Source: Varanus komodoensis (taxonomy: Eukaryota; Chordata; Lepidosauria; Squamata; Varanidae). Taken from it: 64,000 bases of DNA. The DNA is taken from positions 10,638,263 through 10,702,262 of the forward strand of contig NW_025336087.1 in assembly GCF_004798865.1 (NCBI RefSeq). Direction: 5' to 3'. A program made the position numbers and the translations under genes. This document shows, one piece after another, positions 21,091 through 34,323 of this stretch (position 1 is the first letter of the stretch; each line of letters opens with the position of its first letter). The notes beneath the pieces were generated by a model that saw nothing but the letters and a program-made list of their open reading frames with translations, did not search any database and was not told the origin of the DNA.

Positions 21091-22804
21091 TGAGCAGGTG
21101 CTGCTGCCCGCGTGGGAAGTGTAGCTGCTGAGTCGCAGAGAGAGGCTGCGCCGCGTAGTCCCGCGGAGATAGCTGGGCCTGAGCGGAGCGGTAGACAGTG
21201 CTCTTCTCGGGTTGTTCACACGCCGCCGCAGCAGCGCACCCCTTCTCTCCAGTCACCCACCAAACCCGCAACACGCCTTTTTCCTCGCTCACTCCCTTTT
21301 TTAAAGTGGCTGCAGGAGGCCAGAGCGAAGCAACAGCAAAGCGCACTCTCTCCGTTCCTCTTGCCCTCTCAGGCCCCGAGCGCGGAGGGGTAGGTGCGCT
21401 TTCCCGTTCAGTGCGCTGCGCGGGAAACCGATGGAGGGAGAGAGAGAGGGAGCGGCTGGCTGACTGAGGCGGGGGCGTGTGCGCGGGCGGCGTTCGGGAG
21501 GGAGGTGTGAGGAGGTTGTGAGCGGGCGTCGCGGGCAGGCTTTCGGAGGAGAGGAGCCTAAAAGCATCAGCTCACGGATTGACCCTGGGATTGGGAAGAG
21601 CCACGTTTGTCCGCGCCAGGGGTGGCTGAGGAGCTGTAGAGGCAACCGCCCTCCCGCTGCCGCCGGTGCCGCTGCAGCAATAGCCCGCGTTGGGGCCCCG
21701 CTGCTGCAGAGAGGGGCGAGAGGGGCTCTGCTGCGATCGGCGCCGCCACTCCTCCTCTGCCGCCGCCTCTGCCTCCTCCCTCGCTTCTGCTACTACTGTG
21801 AATGATTGATCTGCCATTCTCCAGCCGGATCCGGGAAGATGTTCTCCCGCTGCAGAAACAGGCGTAATTGAAGGAGACTTGCCCAACCTCGCCGGGATTA
21901 GGATAGGCGCCCCCCGCCCTCCGTCTTGCATCGTCGCCTCCTGCCTTTTAGCTCCTCAGCCCCATCATCTTGTCCCGGTTGTAGGGGATGCGCGGCCGGT
22001 GCCCTGCCTTCGCCGCCGTTTTACTGGAGCCCGATGTCAGCGCCAGCGAAACGGCTTCCTCCGCCTGCTACTGCCGCTGCCGCTGCTTGGGAAAATGAAG
22101 CAACACCCCCCATCCTGCTGCTGCTGCCGCCGGCGGGGGTGTTAGAAGGAAGGGCGGCGCGCAGCGCTGCGCACACCGCAAGCCCCCCGATTCCGCTCTG
22201 CACCTGAGACGGACGGCGATCCGGGGCTCTCGCTGCTCCGGGGCATTTTAATTAACTGCCGAAGGCATAAGTGCTTCTGTGGGGTTTCTGATCCTCCCTG
22301 CTAGAGGCGGGCGAGTGCCTCTCCTCCCTGCAGAAGGAGGGTTGGCTTGGTGCTGCTGCCTCTGCTACTACCTCCTCCTCGTCCGCCGCCTCCTGGCAGG
22401 GAGCTGGAGCTGCCCCCTGGACCCCGTGGTGCAGGGGGTGCGGAGAAGACGGGCTCAGGGAGGCTATGGGGCAGATTTCCTTAGGGCTGACTCCCTAGGC
22501 AGACTCCCTTTCTCTTCCTCCTCCTCATAAGGGTTGTTTGTGGGGGGGTCTTTTGGCTGCGCTCCCACATGCCTGTAGACTCTAGCGTTTAAAATCCTGC
22601 TGAGAAAGGAACGCAGGGTCACCTGGATTTCGTGGAAACACCTGGGATCTACAACAGGAGAGAGCAGAAAAATAGACGTAGAGGAGTGTCGGCATTGCTA
22701 ACTGGCCGGGGTACACTTGCAGCGTTGTAAAAGGGCGAGAAAAATCCTATAAGGAATTGGTCAGCTAAACAACTCGCACTGCACGTCTCATTGGTCATCA
22801 TGGG
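21090..22804 (+). other. HOMER1: HOMER1 exon 1: CpG-rich leader plus ATG GG
   Basis: This is the CpG-rich first exon region. Only the last five bases are coding: ATG at 22800-22802 followed by GG, then a good donor (GTAAGG from 22805). That gives M and two bases of the G codon, which exon 2 completes, matching the Homer1 start MGEQP. The leader would be about 1.7 kb if unspliced. It holds several short upstream reading frames that begin with ATG: 21079-21093, 21090-21131, 21802-21867, 21988-22098 and one starting at 22034 that ends near 22207. It also has CTG/CCG-rich runs. The 5' end and any internal leader intron cannot be fixed from sequence alone. Confidence 0.8.
22800..22804 (+). CDS. 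HOMER1: HOMER1 coding exon 1 (Met and part of Gly2)
   Basis: The start codon and two further bases lie directly before the donor GTAAGG. Joined to exon 2 they read M-G-E-Q-P, the known beginning of Homer1. The next exon is 24.1 kb away, so this tiny coding piece is easily missed by gene finders that work from ORF length. Confidence 0.93.
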
Positions 22805-25800
22805 GTAAGGATTTCATATTGAATCTAGGAGTTGTAAAAGAGGGACGTGGGTATCTGACATGCTTACTTTCTCTGGAATGTTTATCTTTAAAAGGCAGGC
22901 CAAATCATATCCCCATTACTTGTAAGGGGAGGCACCATAATTAGTGAATCTGCTGCTATCTGAAGCTTAACTTCAGAATACCTTCTTTAATGGTCAAGTA
23001 GATCCCAAGCTTGGTCAGCAGCAGCACTGACAAATGTCTGAAGGGCCATGAATTGAACGATCTATTAAGGTTTGATATGTGTAATATCAAAAATTACTGG
23101 CGTGTTTCAAGTCACAAGGTGCCAAACAATTGTTGCTCTGGTTTTATCAGCTAGTGCTGTCACCTCTTTGATCGGTGATGTGGCTTTCCATACGTGCTGG
23201 AATCCAAAGGAGTAAAACACTTCTTTCAGCCAGCACATACACACTCTGAGATCATCCTCTGTAGGTAAAATATTTTAAAATTGCAGTTCCTTTTTAGCTC
23301 TGCTTCTTGTTCTCAAAAGTGAGGAAGATGGCTCCTTAAGCAGTTTTTGGGGTTTGGGGAATAGCTTTTCCAAAGTTCTTATCACCCTTTGGTTCACTGG
23401 TGATAACTGGTACAGCTATGGTATAGCTAAGTGTCACTTTTGAAAGCATTTTTCCAGAAATGGTATTCTGCTCTTTATTCTTAGTTTATAACATTCACAA
23501 GTTATCCAAACAAATAATTTTAGGATCACTTGTGAAATTCACTGAGTAATTTAGACGTTTCTCTTTCTACACTATGATTCTAGGTATGTAATTAGCTTAC
23601 ATTGTAGAATACATGTCATCTCTAACTAGTAAAATGTAATAAATAGCACTGTTCAGGTTTTGGGAGGTTCTTGTGGGGTACCTGGTAATTATGTTAAGTA
23701 AATGTCCTGGAGGGACACTTTAGAAAGTCAGTAAAGGGGGAGTTGCCAGCATCTTAAACCATATTCTGTCAAGTGTCTACCTGGCAAGTGATGTTACCAT
23801 ATATATAGCTATTTTTTATTTCAGGTTGGCAGTTGGACTGTCTGGCCAATATTTTTGAGTAGGGTTCCTAGTTCTTGGTGCTTACTGCATGGTCAAGTTT
23901 GTGTAATGAATATGTATCTGCAGCAACACTGCTTACCAGGTGTCCCTAACACAGTAGTGGGGCACCTCCAAGGGTGCCCATGAAGCTTTCCACTTCCTGC
24001 CTCTTCAAATTAATGTTTAAATAACATTCTTGGAAAATGTTAGGACAGTCTACGTTCTCTCCCTTTCTAGCCTGTTTCTAGTTCTTCAACCCCTTTAACT
24101 CACTGTTTTTCTTGTTCTTGGCCTCTAGCCTTGCTCTTTCTTTACCCCTTTACTTTGCTAATTCCTCCTCCCTGCCAGCCTTGGGCCTCAGTATTTCCCT
24201 TTATCCCACTACCTTTTTAGCGCATTTGTGACTATCCAGGCCTCCATCACAGCCGTTATGTCATGTTCTCAGTCAGAGCTTTTTTAGTGCCTGGTGTTAA
24301 CAGCAGTTTCTCAAATTCCCAAGTGTTTCCACAGATCCAAAAGACTGGGGGCCTTTTTGAGAAAGTGTTGTGGACCCCACTATGAAATGGCTTCCATGTG
24401 GCTAGTCACATGTTGGCTGCTATGGAGGCCTGGCGAGTCAAAAGTGAGATTGTAGAAAGGAGAGAAATAATGTGTTTGATGTACAGAAGGAAGAGCAAGG
24501 CTGAAGGCTGGGAAGGATAGAGACAGAGTAAGGTTAGATGCTAAGAGAATGGGAAACAGTAAGCTAACGAGGTGGGTGGGATGGAAATAATGAGATGGAA
24601 AGAGAGAGAAGATCATTCTAACATTTTCCAAGATTTTACTTAAAAATTACTTTGAGGAGACAGAGTGGAAAGCTTTGGTGGGTCTGCTTGGAGTCCCGAG
24701 TTCTAAATCTTATTCTTTGCTTGTGTAGATAATAGGGTTCCCCCAAATATTTGAGGGAAGACTAATATTTCCTTCCTGTGAAAGGTGGCTTGAACTTAAA
24801 GTTGGTTTTGTGGTGATTTTCTTATCCACAGTCTCATTTCAATATGTTCTATAATTTAACTGATTTGTACTTCACCCAGAAGTACAAGCATTCTTTTTTA
24901 TGGGAATCACATTCTCTATTCCAAGGACTGGAATAGAACTGAGAACCTCCACATGTAAAATATGCTTTCAATACAGTAGTAAAACTATTGCCTTTTTGCA
25001 GAACAATTAATTGTTCTTTTATCTCAGAATGCTTAATAAACATTCTGATTTCTTAAAAATATAAATCTTATTTCATTCTTCTAAAAGGTATGATAACCAG
25101 CATGTATGCTCAGCATAATCCAACATTTCTTGGTCAATCTGCTAGGCACTAAAGCTAGGGGCCCAGTTTTCATTATCACCTTGGCTTAAACAAGTATTGT
25201 CTAAACCTTGGTCGCATGGCTTGTTTGAGCCAAAAACAACTGAAATAACTCATGTTCTGTTGTTGAATCATTTGAGGGTTACTTCCCCCTTGAACAAGCC
25301 ATGCTGCCCAGCTTCAGGCAATATGGCAAACTACACTCCAGTGGGTGACAGGTAGATGGTACCCGGCACACATTGCAGTGAGTTGTTTAAGCAGCAGTGA
25401 TTGTGTGAACCAGTCCAGTATCAGTATTAAGCTACTATACTACTATTATATCACTATTAATACCTGCATCTGGATTCCAGATATTAATCTTTCTCTTTAT
25501 TTACCCTAACCCCATAGAACACCCGTAGATTAATGCATTTGAACATTTAAGATTTGTAGAGAGAATCCGTGGGCAGAAGAGAATAAGAATCTAATCTTTC
25601 AATTGCAATCCTTTCCTGTGAAACCCAGCTTTTGTATTTTGTTAACACAATTTTTACATGTTTCTTTATGGAAAATATGTAACTGGAGAAGTGTGGGGGG
25701 TGGGTGGGTATAGGTTTTCCTATGTGTAGTTTTTCCAGTCTAATTTGAATACCTCAAACCAGCTATTAGCTCTTGAGAGTGAGAACTGATTTGCTGTTTC

Positions 25801-27344
25801 TCAAATTCCCTAACCAAAGCAGCCACAGGCTACTGAAAAATTAAAGAAAGGCATTGACGTGGTTCACATGACATGCTAACCCGTTGTGGGTAACTTGCCA
25901 TGATGAGTTGTTGTATCATCCAAACTTAGACTGCTTCCCATAAGGCAACAAGTCACCCTGAAAACTTAACAAGACATCAGATTGTGGTCAATGATCACAG
26001 ATCACCTTAGTGCTGGAAGTATGGAGGGGAAAGTAAGAGAAACCACAAATCCCACTTCTGTTTGTCCATATTAAGGCCTGCAGTGACATTTCCTGAACAG
26101 CTGCTGTAGTTCATGCATTAGACTTGTGTCCATTCTACTTTGGCCTGTGAGGGTCCTATTTTCCAGCACAAGAGATTAAATTGGAAGCAATAATACCACA
26201 TTAATTAGTTAATTTATCCTATAGCAATTATAACTAGTTCTTCAATTCATTGTAATGACAATCAAAATATTTTTTCCATTGTACCCAAAGATAGTATGTA
26301 TGCTGATTGCCAAGCTTCTGCAAAAGGATCTTTGCAGCTGTTAACATATAATTCACCATCACCACTAAATCTCTGGGGATCTGGTCTTTAATATCACACA
26401 GGAATATAGTTGTTGGGGTTAATTGCAACTTATAGCCTGCAATTTATCTTGTGCTGTTTATTATCTTCCAATATTCTGTGGGACAAAAGTTCATCTACTA
26501 TTACACCTCCAACACCTACCCCTTACTGCTGGGAACATCTTAGAGAATCTGGCTAGTGCCTAATACCATGTGTTATTTTTAGAAGCTTTTTCTAGAAGTT
26601 GTATACATTTGTACACATTTTTGAACAGATGCAATTTCGTTGCTTTTCTAAGATGTTAGATTAAATCCACTTTCCCGTTTGTCTTTAGTTACCTCTGTTC
26701 CCTTAACCTATCTATTAATGTTTTATATATTTTGGATAATTATCTATTCTGTGTGTTCCAGCTAAATAACTTCTCTAAAATGTATGAGGTATAGCCATTT
26801 TTGTTCCCTTAGTTGTTTCATGAATATAATTTTAATTTTTAAGTGCTGAAAAAATAGAGAAAATTGAACTTCTGAAGCTGCTATGTGTATTGAGAAGTGA
26901 TTTCCCCCATTAGCACCAGGTAGCAAAATACTTGTAATGGTATGGTATTGGGAAGGGAAGAGGGCTCATGTATGTTTGAATTAATATGAATTGATATTTT
27001 AAATGAAGCTATGGATTTGCCCCTCTCCCAGGTTGTTTGCTAGATAGCAAATTTGGCCTTTGAGTTGGCTTCCATTAGATAATCCTTAAAGTACCTGTTT
27101 ACAGTATGGGTGAATAGCTCAAGGCACTCCAGATATGTCTTGGTCTACAGCTGACATTATGCCTCACCTTTGGCTGTGCTGGTTAGGACTGATACGAGCT
27201 GAAGGCCAAAACACATGGAGTGCCCCGCTCACGTATCACTGATTTATGTAATTTTACCTGAGTTCCACTTGTATTCATTTGTCTATGGCAAGTAAAGAGT
27301 GCCTGCAGGTGAGCAGATGGGGAAGTTTATCTAAATTACTTGAG

Positions 27345-27420
27345 AATCTTGCAGAGTGGTAGTTGGGCTAGTCTGTCGCAGCAAAAATATGGAAGATAGC
27401 TTTCATGGGCTAACACCCTT
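27345..27420 (+). repeat. Foldback-repeat family relic
   Basis: The phrase AGTGGTAGTTGGGCTAGTCTGTCGCAGCAAAAATATGG then AGCTTTCATGGGCTAACACC matches one arm of the repeat best preserved at 33851-34013. Confidence 0.45.
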
Positions 27421-29659
27421 AGATTAGTCATTAAAAAAACCCTTAAAAACACTAAGGATTGTTTTTGGTGTTCTAAGGTGTTGAGGGCCACACCTGTACA
27501 TGCATGCACACACATGTACTTTTATATACAATTCACACAGAGAGATTACTCTGAAAGACTTTCTGGAGAGACAAGTCTTCAGGCTGTTCCTTACCCTAAC
27601 TACTCTGACCACTGGCTACTTTTCGGATTATTTCATGGAATCTTATAGGCAAGAAAGAATACCCTAGAAGCAAGGTTTATGGTACCTTCTATAGGAACCC
27701 TGTTTTTAGAGCATCCCAGGAAACAAGCAGGAGCCATCAAGCACTGCTTCATAAGAAGTTCTTTGACATGTTGGTTGGTAGGAACCATAGAACCCCTTCC
27801 TAGACATTTTTCTTTTTTAAATGCTACCGTTGTTTTTTTGTTTTTGGAAAGAACAGGGGCTTAGGGTTTGGGAAGACACTGGATAGGGCTTGGGTGCCTT
27901 TGGGTGGTAGAGAGTCCAAATTTTTTGCACCCCACCTTACACAAGCACAGGGTAGCCAAAGATATTTTGCTGTCTGTGGAACAACAGATAGTGCCTGGGT
28001 TCACCTGCTACAATAAGCAATCCTGTGCAGTTACCACAGTTCACAGGGTTTGGTGTTTAGTTTTTGTTTTGTTTTGTTTGTTTTACCTCTGTGTGCCTGA
28101 AAGTTGGGCTCATGGTGGTAACTTTTCTCCATTCCACCATCTCCTTCCTAGTTTAGTCCTAGTCTTCCTACAGGCAATATCTAGGAGACACTGTGGGCAG
28201 GAATTAGGCTCCTGCTTTTGACAGCTGTGATTGCAAGCCAAATTCAGCTCACCACTGCTGGCAAGAAGTTTGTTGCATAACCAGGGCTTATTCCCTGAAA
28301 TGGAGTAAAGAGGATGAGGGAGCTGATCAGGCACCCTCACTTCCTGCTCCAAAGGGGACTGCTGGAGCAGGGTAACATGTTTGCCTGATCCATACTCAGG
28401 CAAAAGGGAGAGAAATCAGTTGGGCAGGCCTCCAGAAAGGAGCAGTGTCACTCAGCTGATTCCCCCGCTATGCACCTGAGGGTGGAAAACCAGCTGAGCT
28501 GCAGTACCTGGTTGGGGACAGCTCCATGTATCTGATTTCCTGGCTCAATCCCCTTTGCAAGAGCGGAACCACTAACTGTGTTGCCCACAAGTGCCTTTCT
28601 GGCAAGCATAAGTGACAGGGGGTGCTTGCCCCCCCCCCCAGAATGGGAGGGGGCAGCTGAGGGTGCAACCCCCAACCAACCCAGCTCTTTTTCACTCCTC
28701 CCACATGTGAGGAGCTGTGGGGGAATCAGCTGAGTGGCACATCACCCCATTGAGCACTGCCACCCAATCGAGTATTCCCCCCTCCTGCTGTCAGGTGTGG
28801 TACAGGGGGTGGTGGGGAAATCAGCTAAATGGCACTGCTCATTGGCCACCCCTGCTCCAGAGAAGATCTTTAGGACAGGAGGCAGGCAGAACATGGACAC
28901 CTCTGACCTCTGCAAAGTGGCAGCAGTCAGTGCTGCTCCTTGGCTAGCTGCTTAGTACCTTCTGGCCTTAGTACCACAATGGGTTGTATTTTCTGTGTTT
29001 GGACAACACAGTGAACTGTTGTGGTCCTGATAAAGCATAGAACAGACCACTGTTTCTGTTCGTGGTTTCTAAATACCAAACATACCACCCTGAAATACAA
29101 TGGCAGTGTTCAGATGACGTGACAGACTATCAGTGATAAAAATTCACTGTGGCTTGTCCTGTTGTGTGAACCCACCCAATATCTTTCTTGACCCCCAGAA
29201 ACCAAGATGATTCGTATCCAAAGCTAAATTACATTAATTGCTGAGACAGAAAATCCCATAAGTAGCTCTTTTTGGAAGTTTAACTTTTGTATAACTTTGT
29301 TTATAGGCTGCTAAAATGGCACAAATGAGTTGCATTAATTAACAGGTAACTTAGTAAAAGACCCAGTTAACATGATCAAACAATCCATGGTTAACAAGCT
29401 GTAGGATATTTATGAACACATGCGTACATGCTGGCTCTCAGAAGTGGCAAGCAAGCAGAAGTCATCTTGCATGCCCCTATGTGGTCAGAGCAGTCCCTGG
29501 GTTGTGTAACACAAGAATGGACATTACATGTGCACCAAGTCAGAAAGGGTATGCTAGTAACCTTTTTTTGCAAACCTGCTTGCAAGGCTATTCTAATAGA
29601 ATGCATGAAATAGTGCAATAAGGGTTTTTTTTTGTTTTACTTTTGCTTGTACTTCTCTT

Positions 29660-29765
29660 AATGTCGCAATGAAAAGAGACCCTTTGGTACCTTAAAAACT
29701 TAATACGTTTATTGTGATAGAAGCTTTCATGTGCTGAAACCCACTTTGTCAGAAGCGTTGGAACC
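29660..29765 (+). repeat. Foldback-repeat family relic
   Basis: GGTACCTTAAAAACTTAATACGTTTATT, GATAGAAGCTTTCATGTGCTG and CCCACTTTGTCAGAAGC follow the same order as the left arm of the repeat at 33.85 kb. Confidence 0.55.
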
Positions 29766-31394
29766 TGTCTTTTTACTGTGATACTTGGGGTGAATTTTAA
29801 AAAGTACTTAGAGATTTAGTAATCTGACATTAGAAAGTGATAATGACAATGGCAAGGATTATTGTGATTATGATAAAAATCTGCTAGAGTGGTAGTCACT
29901 TTGTTCCCTTTTATTACTCTTGGTCAAAGAATTGTAATTATCTGGGTTAATAATCAGATGACTCACATTTTCTATAGAATTTTGCATAGGCTGTTCATGT
30001 ATGTATATATCTATAAAAAGCCTAAAATAAATGAAAGTCTATCTCTATAACAAGTTGTGTTTTAAATTTTGGCTAAGCTTTTTGTGGTATCTGGCTGGAT
30101 TCCAATCAGTCGTTGGGTTACTCTAATTTTGACTCAGGTACATATGATAGCCAGCAGCTACTGACATAGCAGTTGGCTAATATTTCATGTTTGTACAGAG
30201 TAGATTTATCTAAGCTCCAGAAACATTTTATTGGAAGGCCAAACTTGATGTGCTTTAAATACAAGAAGAACCACCATTACATGTACTGTTCCAGTTGCAT
30301 AGAAAGAGCTGAACTTTGGGTATGTAGTTTGGCATAACAGTTTGCATGAATGGTTTAACACCCTCAGCAATTCAGTCTCTGCCTAACTTCCTCCAGCATT
30401 ACTTCCCCATGCTTTTCTCTTAGACAGAATACCAGAACACACATAGTGCATTGCACAAAAGTGTTTGTGAGGAGAGCTGTGGTACCCTCCCTAGGTGATC
30501 CTTGTTTCTCTTCACATTATTCCCTGCTTTATACTTTTTTCTGTAGAAGGAACACCAGAAGTTGCACCATGATACCTTGCTTAGCTCTTCCAGAAAAGGT
30601 GGTGATGAACATGAACAGCCGAGAGAATGGCTTTGTATGAAGAAACAGCACTGCCATGTATTTGTGGCAGTGTTGTTTCTTCCCCCTCTTCTTGCACACT
30701 GAGTTGGTTGGTGTGACAAATGACCCTCCCAATTATGATTTATTAAAGTAATCCTAGACTGTTAACTAATTTACTTGGAAGTATTTCCATTAACATCACA
30801 GATGTAGCAGCAAATGCTATGTATTTGAAAATAAAGCAAATTGGTGAATTCCTGCATCGCAATATTACATTTTCTCCTTTTATAGACTCTTGCAGAATAC
30901 TTAATTGTATACCTTGAACGAATTGTTACAATTAAGTACCAACACTTGCACACACAAAAGGACTACAGTTTTCTTTAAGCAAACATGAACTTCTCTTTTG
31001 CAGCAAGATTTGACATCTCCAGTCTTCCTTTCTTTTGTCAGATGCTTTTCTCTTTTTTTGTTTTGTCAGTACACATTTGTAAATTATTTAAAACTTAAGT
31101 TAGATGACACTCAGCACAAAAAATAAGATTTCTATTTACCCAAGCCTGTTATTTCAAATGTCAGTCTTGTACTTTGCCATTAACTGCTTCAGCAAGTCTG
31201 TAGTAACACCCTGCTCCACCTGTGACTTTGTGCAGCTTACACTGCAAAGTTTGGTACCTGGAAGATAACAGAAGGAGGAATAGGACGCAGAGGGAAAGAT
31301 AAATAAGGATAAATATAAGCATGGATCCATGATTTATTTGCAAATTGGGTGTGGAAATTGGATTAAACAGGTGCTCTGGGATACAATGGGCAAA

Positions 31395-31510
31395 AAAGTG
31401 TAGTGGTTAGTGTCGGAGTTCTGTGTTTAAGATCCTTGTTCAAATTCCTGCTCAGTCATCAAATTTACTGGGTTCTATTAGGCCACTCGTTCTCACACTA
31501 CATATGCAGT
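31395..31510 (+). mobile_element. MIR-like SINE fragment, forward
   Basis: GTGTAGTGGTTAGTGTCGGA (tRNA-like box A region), TTCAAATTCCTGCTCAGTCATC (box B and body) and TAGGCCACTCGTTCTCAC match the head of the MIR-like SINEs elsewhere in the window. The tail is missing. Confidence 0.65.
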
Positions 31511-33656
31511 GATACAGACTATTTATCTGCAGAGTGAAGGGAAATGTAAACAGGCTGCATGTTCTAGCCCCTTGCTTGTTTTCAGTAAACTGGGAGTTTG
31601 TTTTCTTGTTATGTGTGAATATGGCCACTGTGCAAAAACATTGCCTTTAAATGATGACTTTGGGGGAAATATTAATTCCAGATTTGAGACATTGGTCAGA
31701 GACTGACCAACTATGATCCTAGGCACTGGAAACTGGTATCTGGTTCTATGAGCATCTGCCCCAGAATAATCTATTGGTCATAATGCACGAGCAGTTTCTT
31801 GGCTTTTATGCTTTGCCTTCAGCTGACCCAAGCTCTGCAGTTTGCTCTGTTCTCAGCTTCTGTGTATTTGATTTCCTGCTAAGAATGACTATAACTCCCT
31901 GTCTCAGGGAAGAACTCAGTTCTATGAGTCCTGGTTTGTATAAAATCTGGCACTACAAATAAAGGCTCGTGGTTGGTAGCATTGGATTTGTAAAAAGTTC
32001 CTAGGCTTGAGATAAAAATCTGATGCACAGTGTTTATACATCACCTTCCAGTTAAGTTCTAATGCATCTTGACACAAAGCATGAGAAAGATGCCAATAGT
32101 CATGCTTTGTGGCACATTTGCTTTTGGAGTGTGCACTACTATACCACCTGCTACTATGCCAGTAGAAGATTAGGGTTAAGATCCCACCAGTGGAACAAAG
32201 GAACAGGCTTTTGTTGTAGAGTCACCCTGTTTCATTCCCAAGCTTTTCCAGATGTAGTCTTCGATTTATACCATCCTGTGTTTTCCCTCTGCTTCCATCT
32301 TTTTTTCCTTTCCACAAACAACTTGTTAAGGCAGGAAAGATTGCATATCTGTTCATTGCCTTTTGATTGATAGCACTAAAAGCAGTCTGACTGGAAAAAC
32401 TGAGATGGTTGTCTTATGTCAGTACAAGGAGCATTTTACAAGTTATCTGTCACATTAGAATCATATTAAATAAGTCTTGACTCATTGAAAAGAGGTATAA
32501 AATGTCATTACCATTGTATGAAACTATTTGGAGTAGATGTTTAATGAATTTGGCTTTATTAAGTACTGTTAAAACACCATGAGGTCATATACTGATGTAG
32601 GAAATATTTCCATTTAAATATATCTATGCAGTGGAGAAGAGGGGAGAAGGAGGTGCTGTTAAAGGAAAAGATGGAACCGCTAGCAGTTTCATTTGGAGAA
32701 TCTTCCTATTGGAGACAAAAATGTGAGAACTTCCTCATGAACAAGGAGTAGAAAGGCTTTGTAGCACTGATGCACACAGTTCAGCCATGTAATCTGATAG
32801 ATAAGAGCCACTGCTTGGTATTTGAAACTGTAAATTGCTGGGTCAACTCATATCACTCCACTCTTAGTTTAAGATGCATTGGGTATCTTGGAGCCTCCCT
32901 TCCTGTATCCTTCTACCTATGACTGGCAATCATGGAAGATGGAGACACAGCTTTGGGGTTGTTGACTATAAGCCTTGCCATAGAAGCAAGGTACAGTTTT
33001 GTTGTTGTGACAGGACTGCCAAATTGCCAGACTTCTTGAAGTGTCTGTGCATTGCTGTTAGCAGCATCTTTATGCAGTTAAATTTAAAGTCAGTTCATCT
33101 GACGAAATGGACATGTTGATTTATCTTGAATTCTCTTTGTTGTGAAAGAATAGTGTGATTTTTATTTTTTGGTCATGCCTTAGCTGAAAATTGAACATAC
33201 AGATTTGTGCAGCACTCTCTAATATGCTTTTGGCTTCGTAATGTATGTGGAACATCAAACTATATAATGAAACAGCTGCCTAATTTCTTGAGTTCTGTGC
33301 AATCTGTCACATCCCATTTTTGATATCCTACTTTTGTTGTATAACCTAACCCCAAGTCAAACACAATTTAGTTCTCACAGGGAATGTATATCTTCCCCTT
33401 TAAATGCTGTGGCAGATTCTACATTGGCACCCATAACTCAGTTGTAACTATCAACTTTGAGGTGGTGTTGCTGTGGAAAAATCATAATGAAAAAGACATC
33501 GAGGATACATTAAGCTGCTTTCTACATTGTGTAGGTTGAATCTAAAATGCAGACAAAGCAAAGATATAGCAAATAGACCGTGTCTTATTTTGTTTTCTTC
33601 CTGATTGTACATGTTGCATACTCATTTTTGCAAGGAGCAACAATGATCTAATACAA

Positions 33657-33700
33657 ACTAGATATGGATCTTGGATGAAGCAACTAGATCCATATCTAGT
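33657..33700. repeat. Perfect 14-bp hairpin
   Basis: ACTAGATATGGATC (33657-33670) and its exact complement GATCCATATCTAGT (33687-33700), with a 16-base loop. No family recognised. Confidence 0.85.
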
Positions 33701-33850
33701 CTTGAATGGTACATCAAGGCAGCTGGAGACTGTTGAAGATAGAGCATCTGAAATCTGATGAAATGGTTCACATTCAATTTCTTGCGTAAGTGAAGAAAGT
33801 AATCTTAGAATCTTAGAAACATTCCTTGGGGGGCAGGGGAGACACAATCA

Positions 33851-34013
33851 GTAAAAATAAAGTGCTTTATGCCACCTTAAAGACTAACACATTTATGATG
33901 GCATACGCTTTTATGAACAAATTTCATCTGACAAAGTGGACTCTAGTCCAGAAAAGTTTATGCCGTCATACATTTGTTAGTAAGATGTCACAAGACTCTT
34001 GTTTGTTTTTGCT
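33851..34013. repeat. Foldback (palindromic) interspersed repeat
   Basis: The left arm GCCACCTTAAAGACTAACAC..TTTATGATGGCATACGCTTT and the right arm AGTTTATGCCGTCATACATT..GTTAGTAAGATGTCACAAG are imperfect reverse complements. The centre reads CATCTGACAAAGTGGACTCTAG. The outer parts (GTAAAAATAAAG / TTTGTTTTTGCT) also pair. I remember this type as widespread in reptile genomes, but I cannot give it a proper family name. Confidence 0.7.
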
Positions 34014-34195
34014 AAATAGAAAAAAAGTTATCCTTCTAAACATTAGAAAAGTAGCCACTTACAGTCAAATAGTAGAGAAATTGGTATTACTTCACAACTG
34101 AACATGGCATTGCCTTCAGTTCTGTGCCTAGATACTACATAATTAAAATCATTTGTTTAGTTATTTGTAGTAGCATAACTGAGAATTAGTATGGT

Positions 34196-34323
34196 GGTAG
34201 GCAACGAGCTGCCTTTCAGATGTTTTGGACTACAATTTCCATAAACCCAACCAACATGGTCTGCGGCCAGGAATTATAGGAGTTGTAGTCTAAAATTAAG
34301 TGGAAGGTGTCAGGTTGCTTACC
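34196..34323. mobile_element. Palindromic MITE-like repeat
   Basis: The ends GGTAGGCAAC and GTTGCTTACC are inverted repeats with one mismatch. Inside, CAGATGTTTTGGACTACAAT and GGAGTTGTAGTCTAAAAT pair as well. This is the common reptile element with the GGACTACAACTCC phrase. It is about 128 bp and carries no coding. Confidence 0.65.

Noticed and set aside
21112-21393. 93-residue frame in the HOMER1 leader
   Set aside because: It begins with GTG rather than ATG and has a low-complexity composition. Treated as leader, not coding.
20975-22203. Minus-strand frames across the CpG island, possible divergent gene
   Set aside because: Long frames in GC-rich DNA occur by chance and no recognisable protein or splice structure is seen. 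A divergent noncoding transcript cannot be excluded.
28110-28955. Overlapping frames in a somewhat GC-richer part of intron 1
   Set aside because: Both strands have frames of similar size, no domain is visible, and there are homopolymer runs. Probably an old repeat or neutral sequence.
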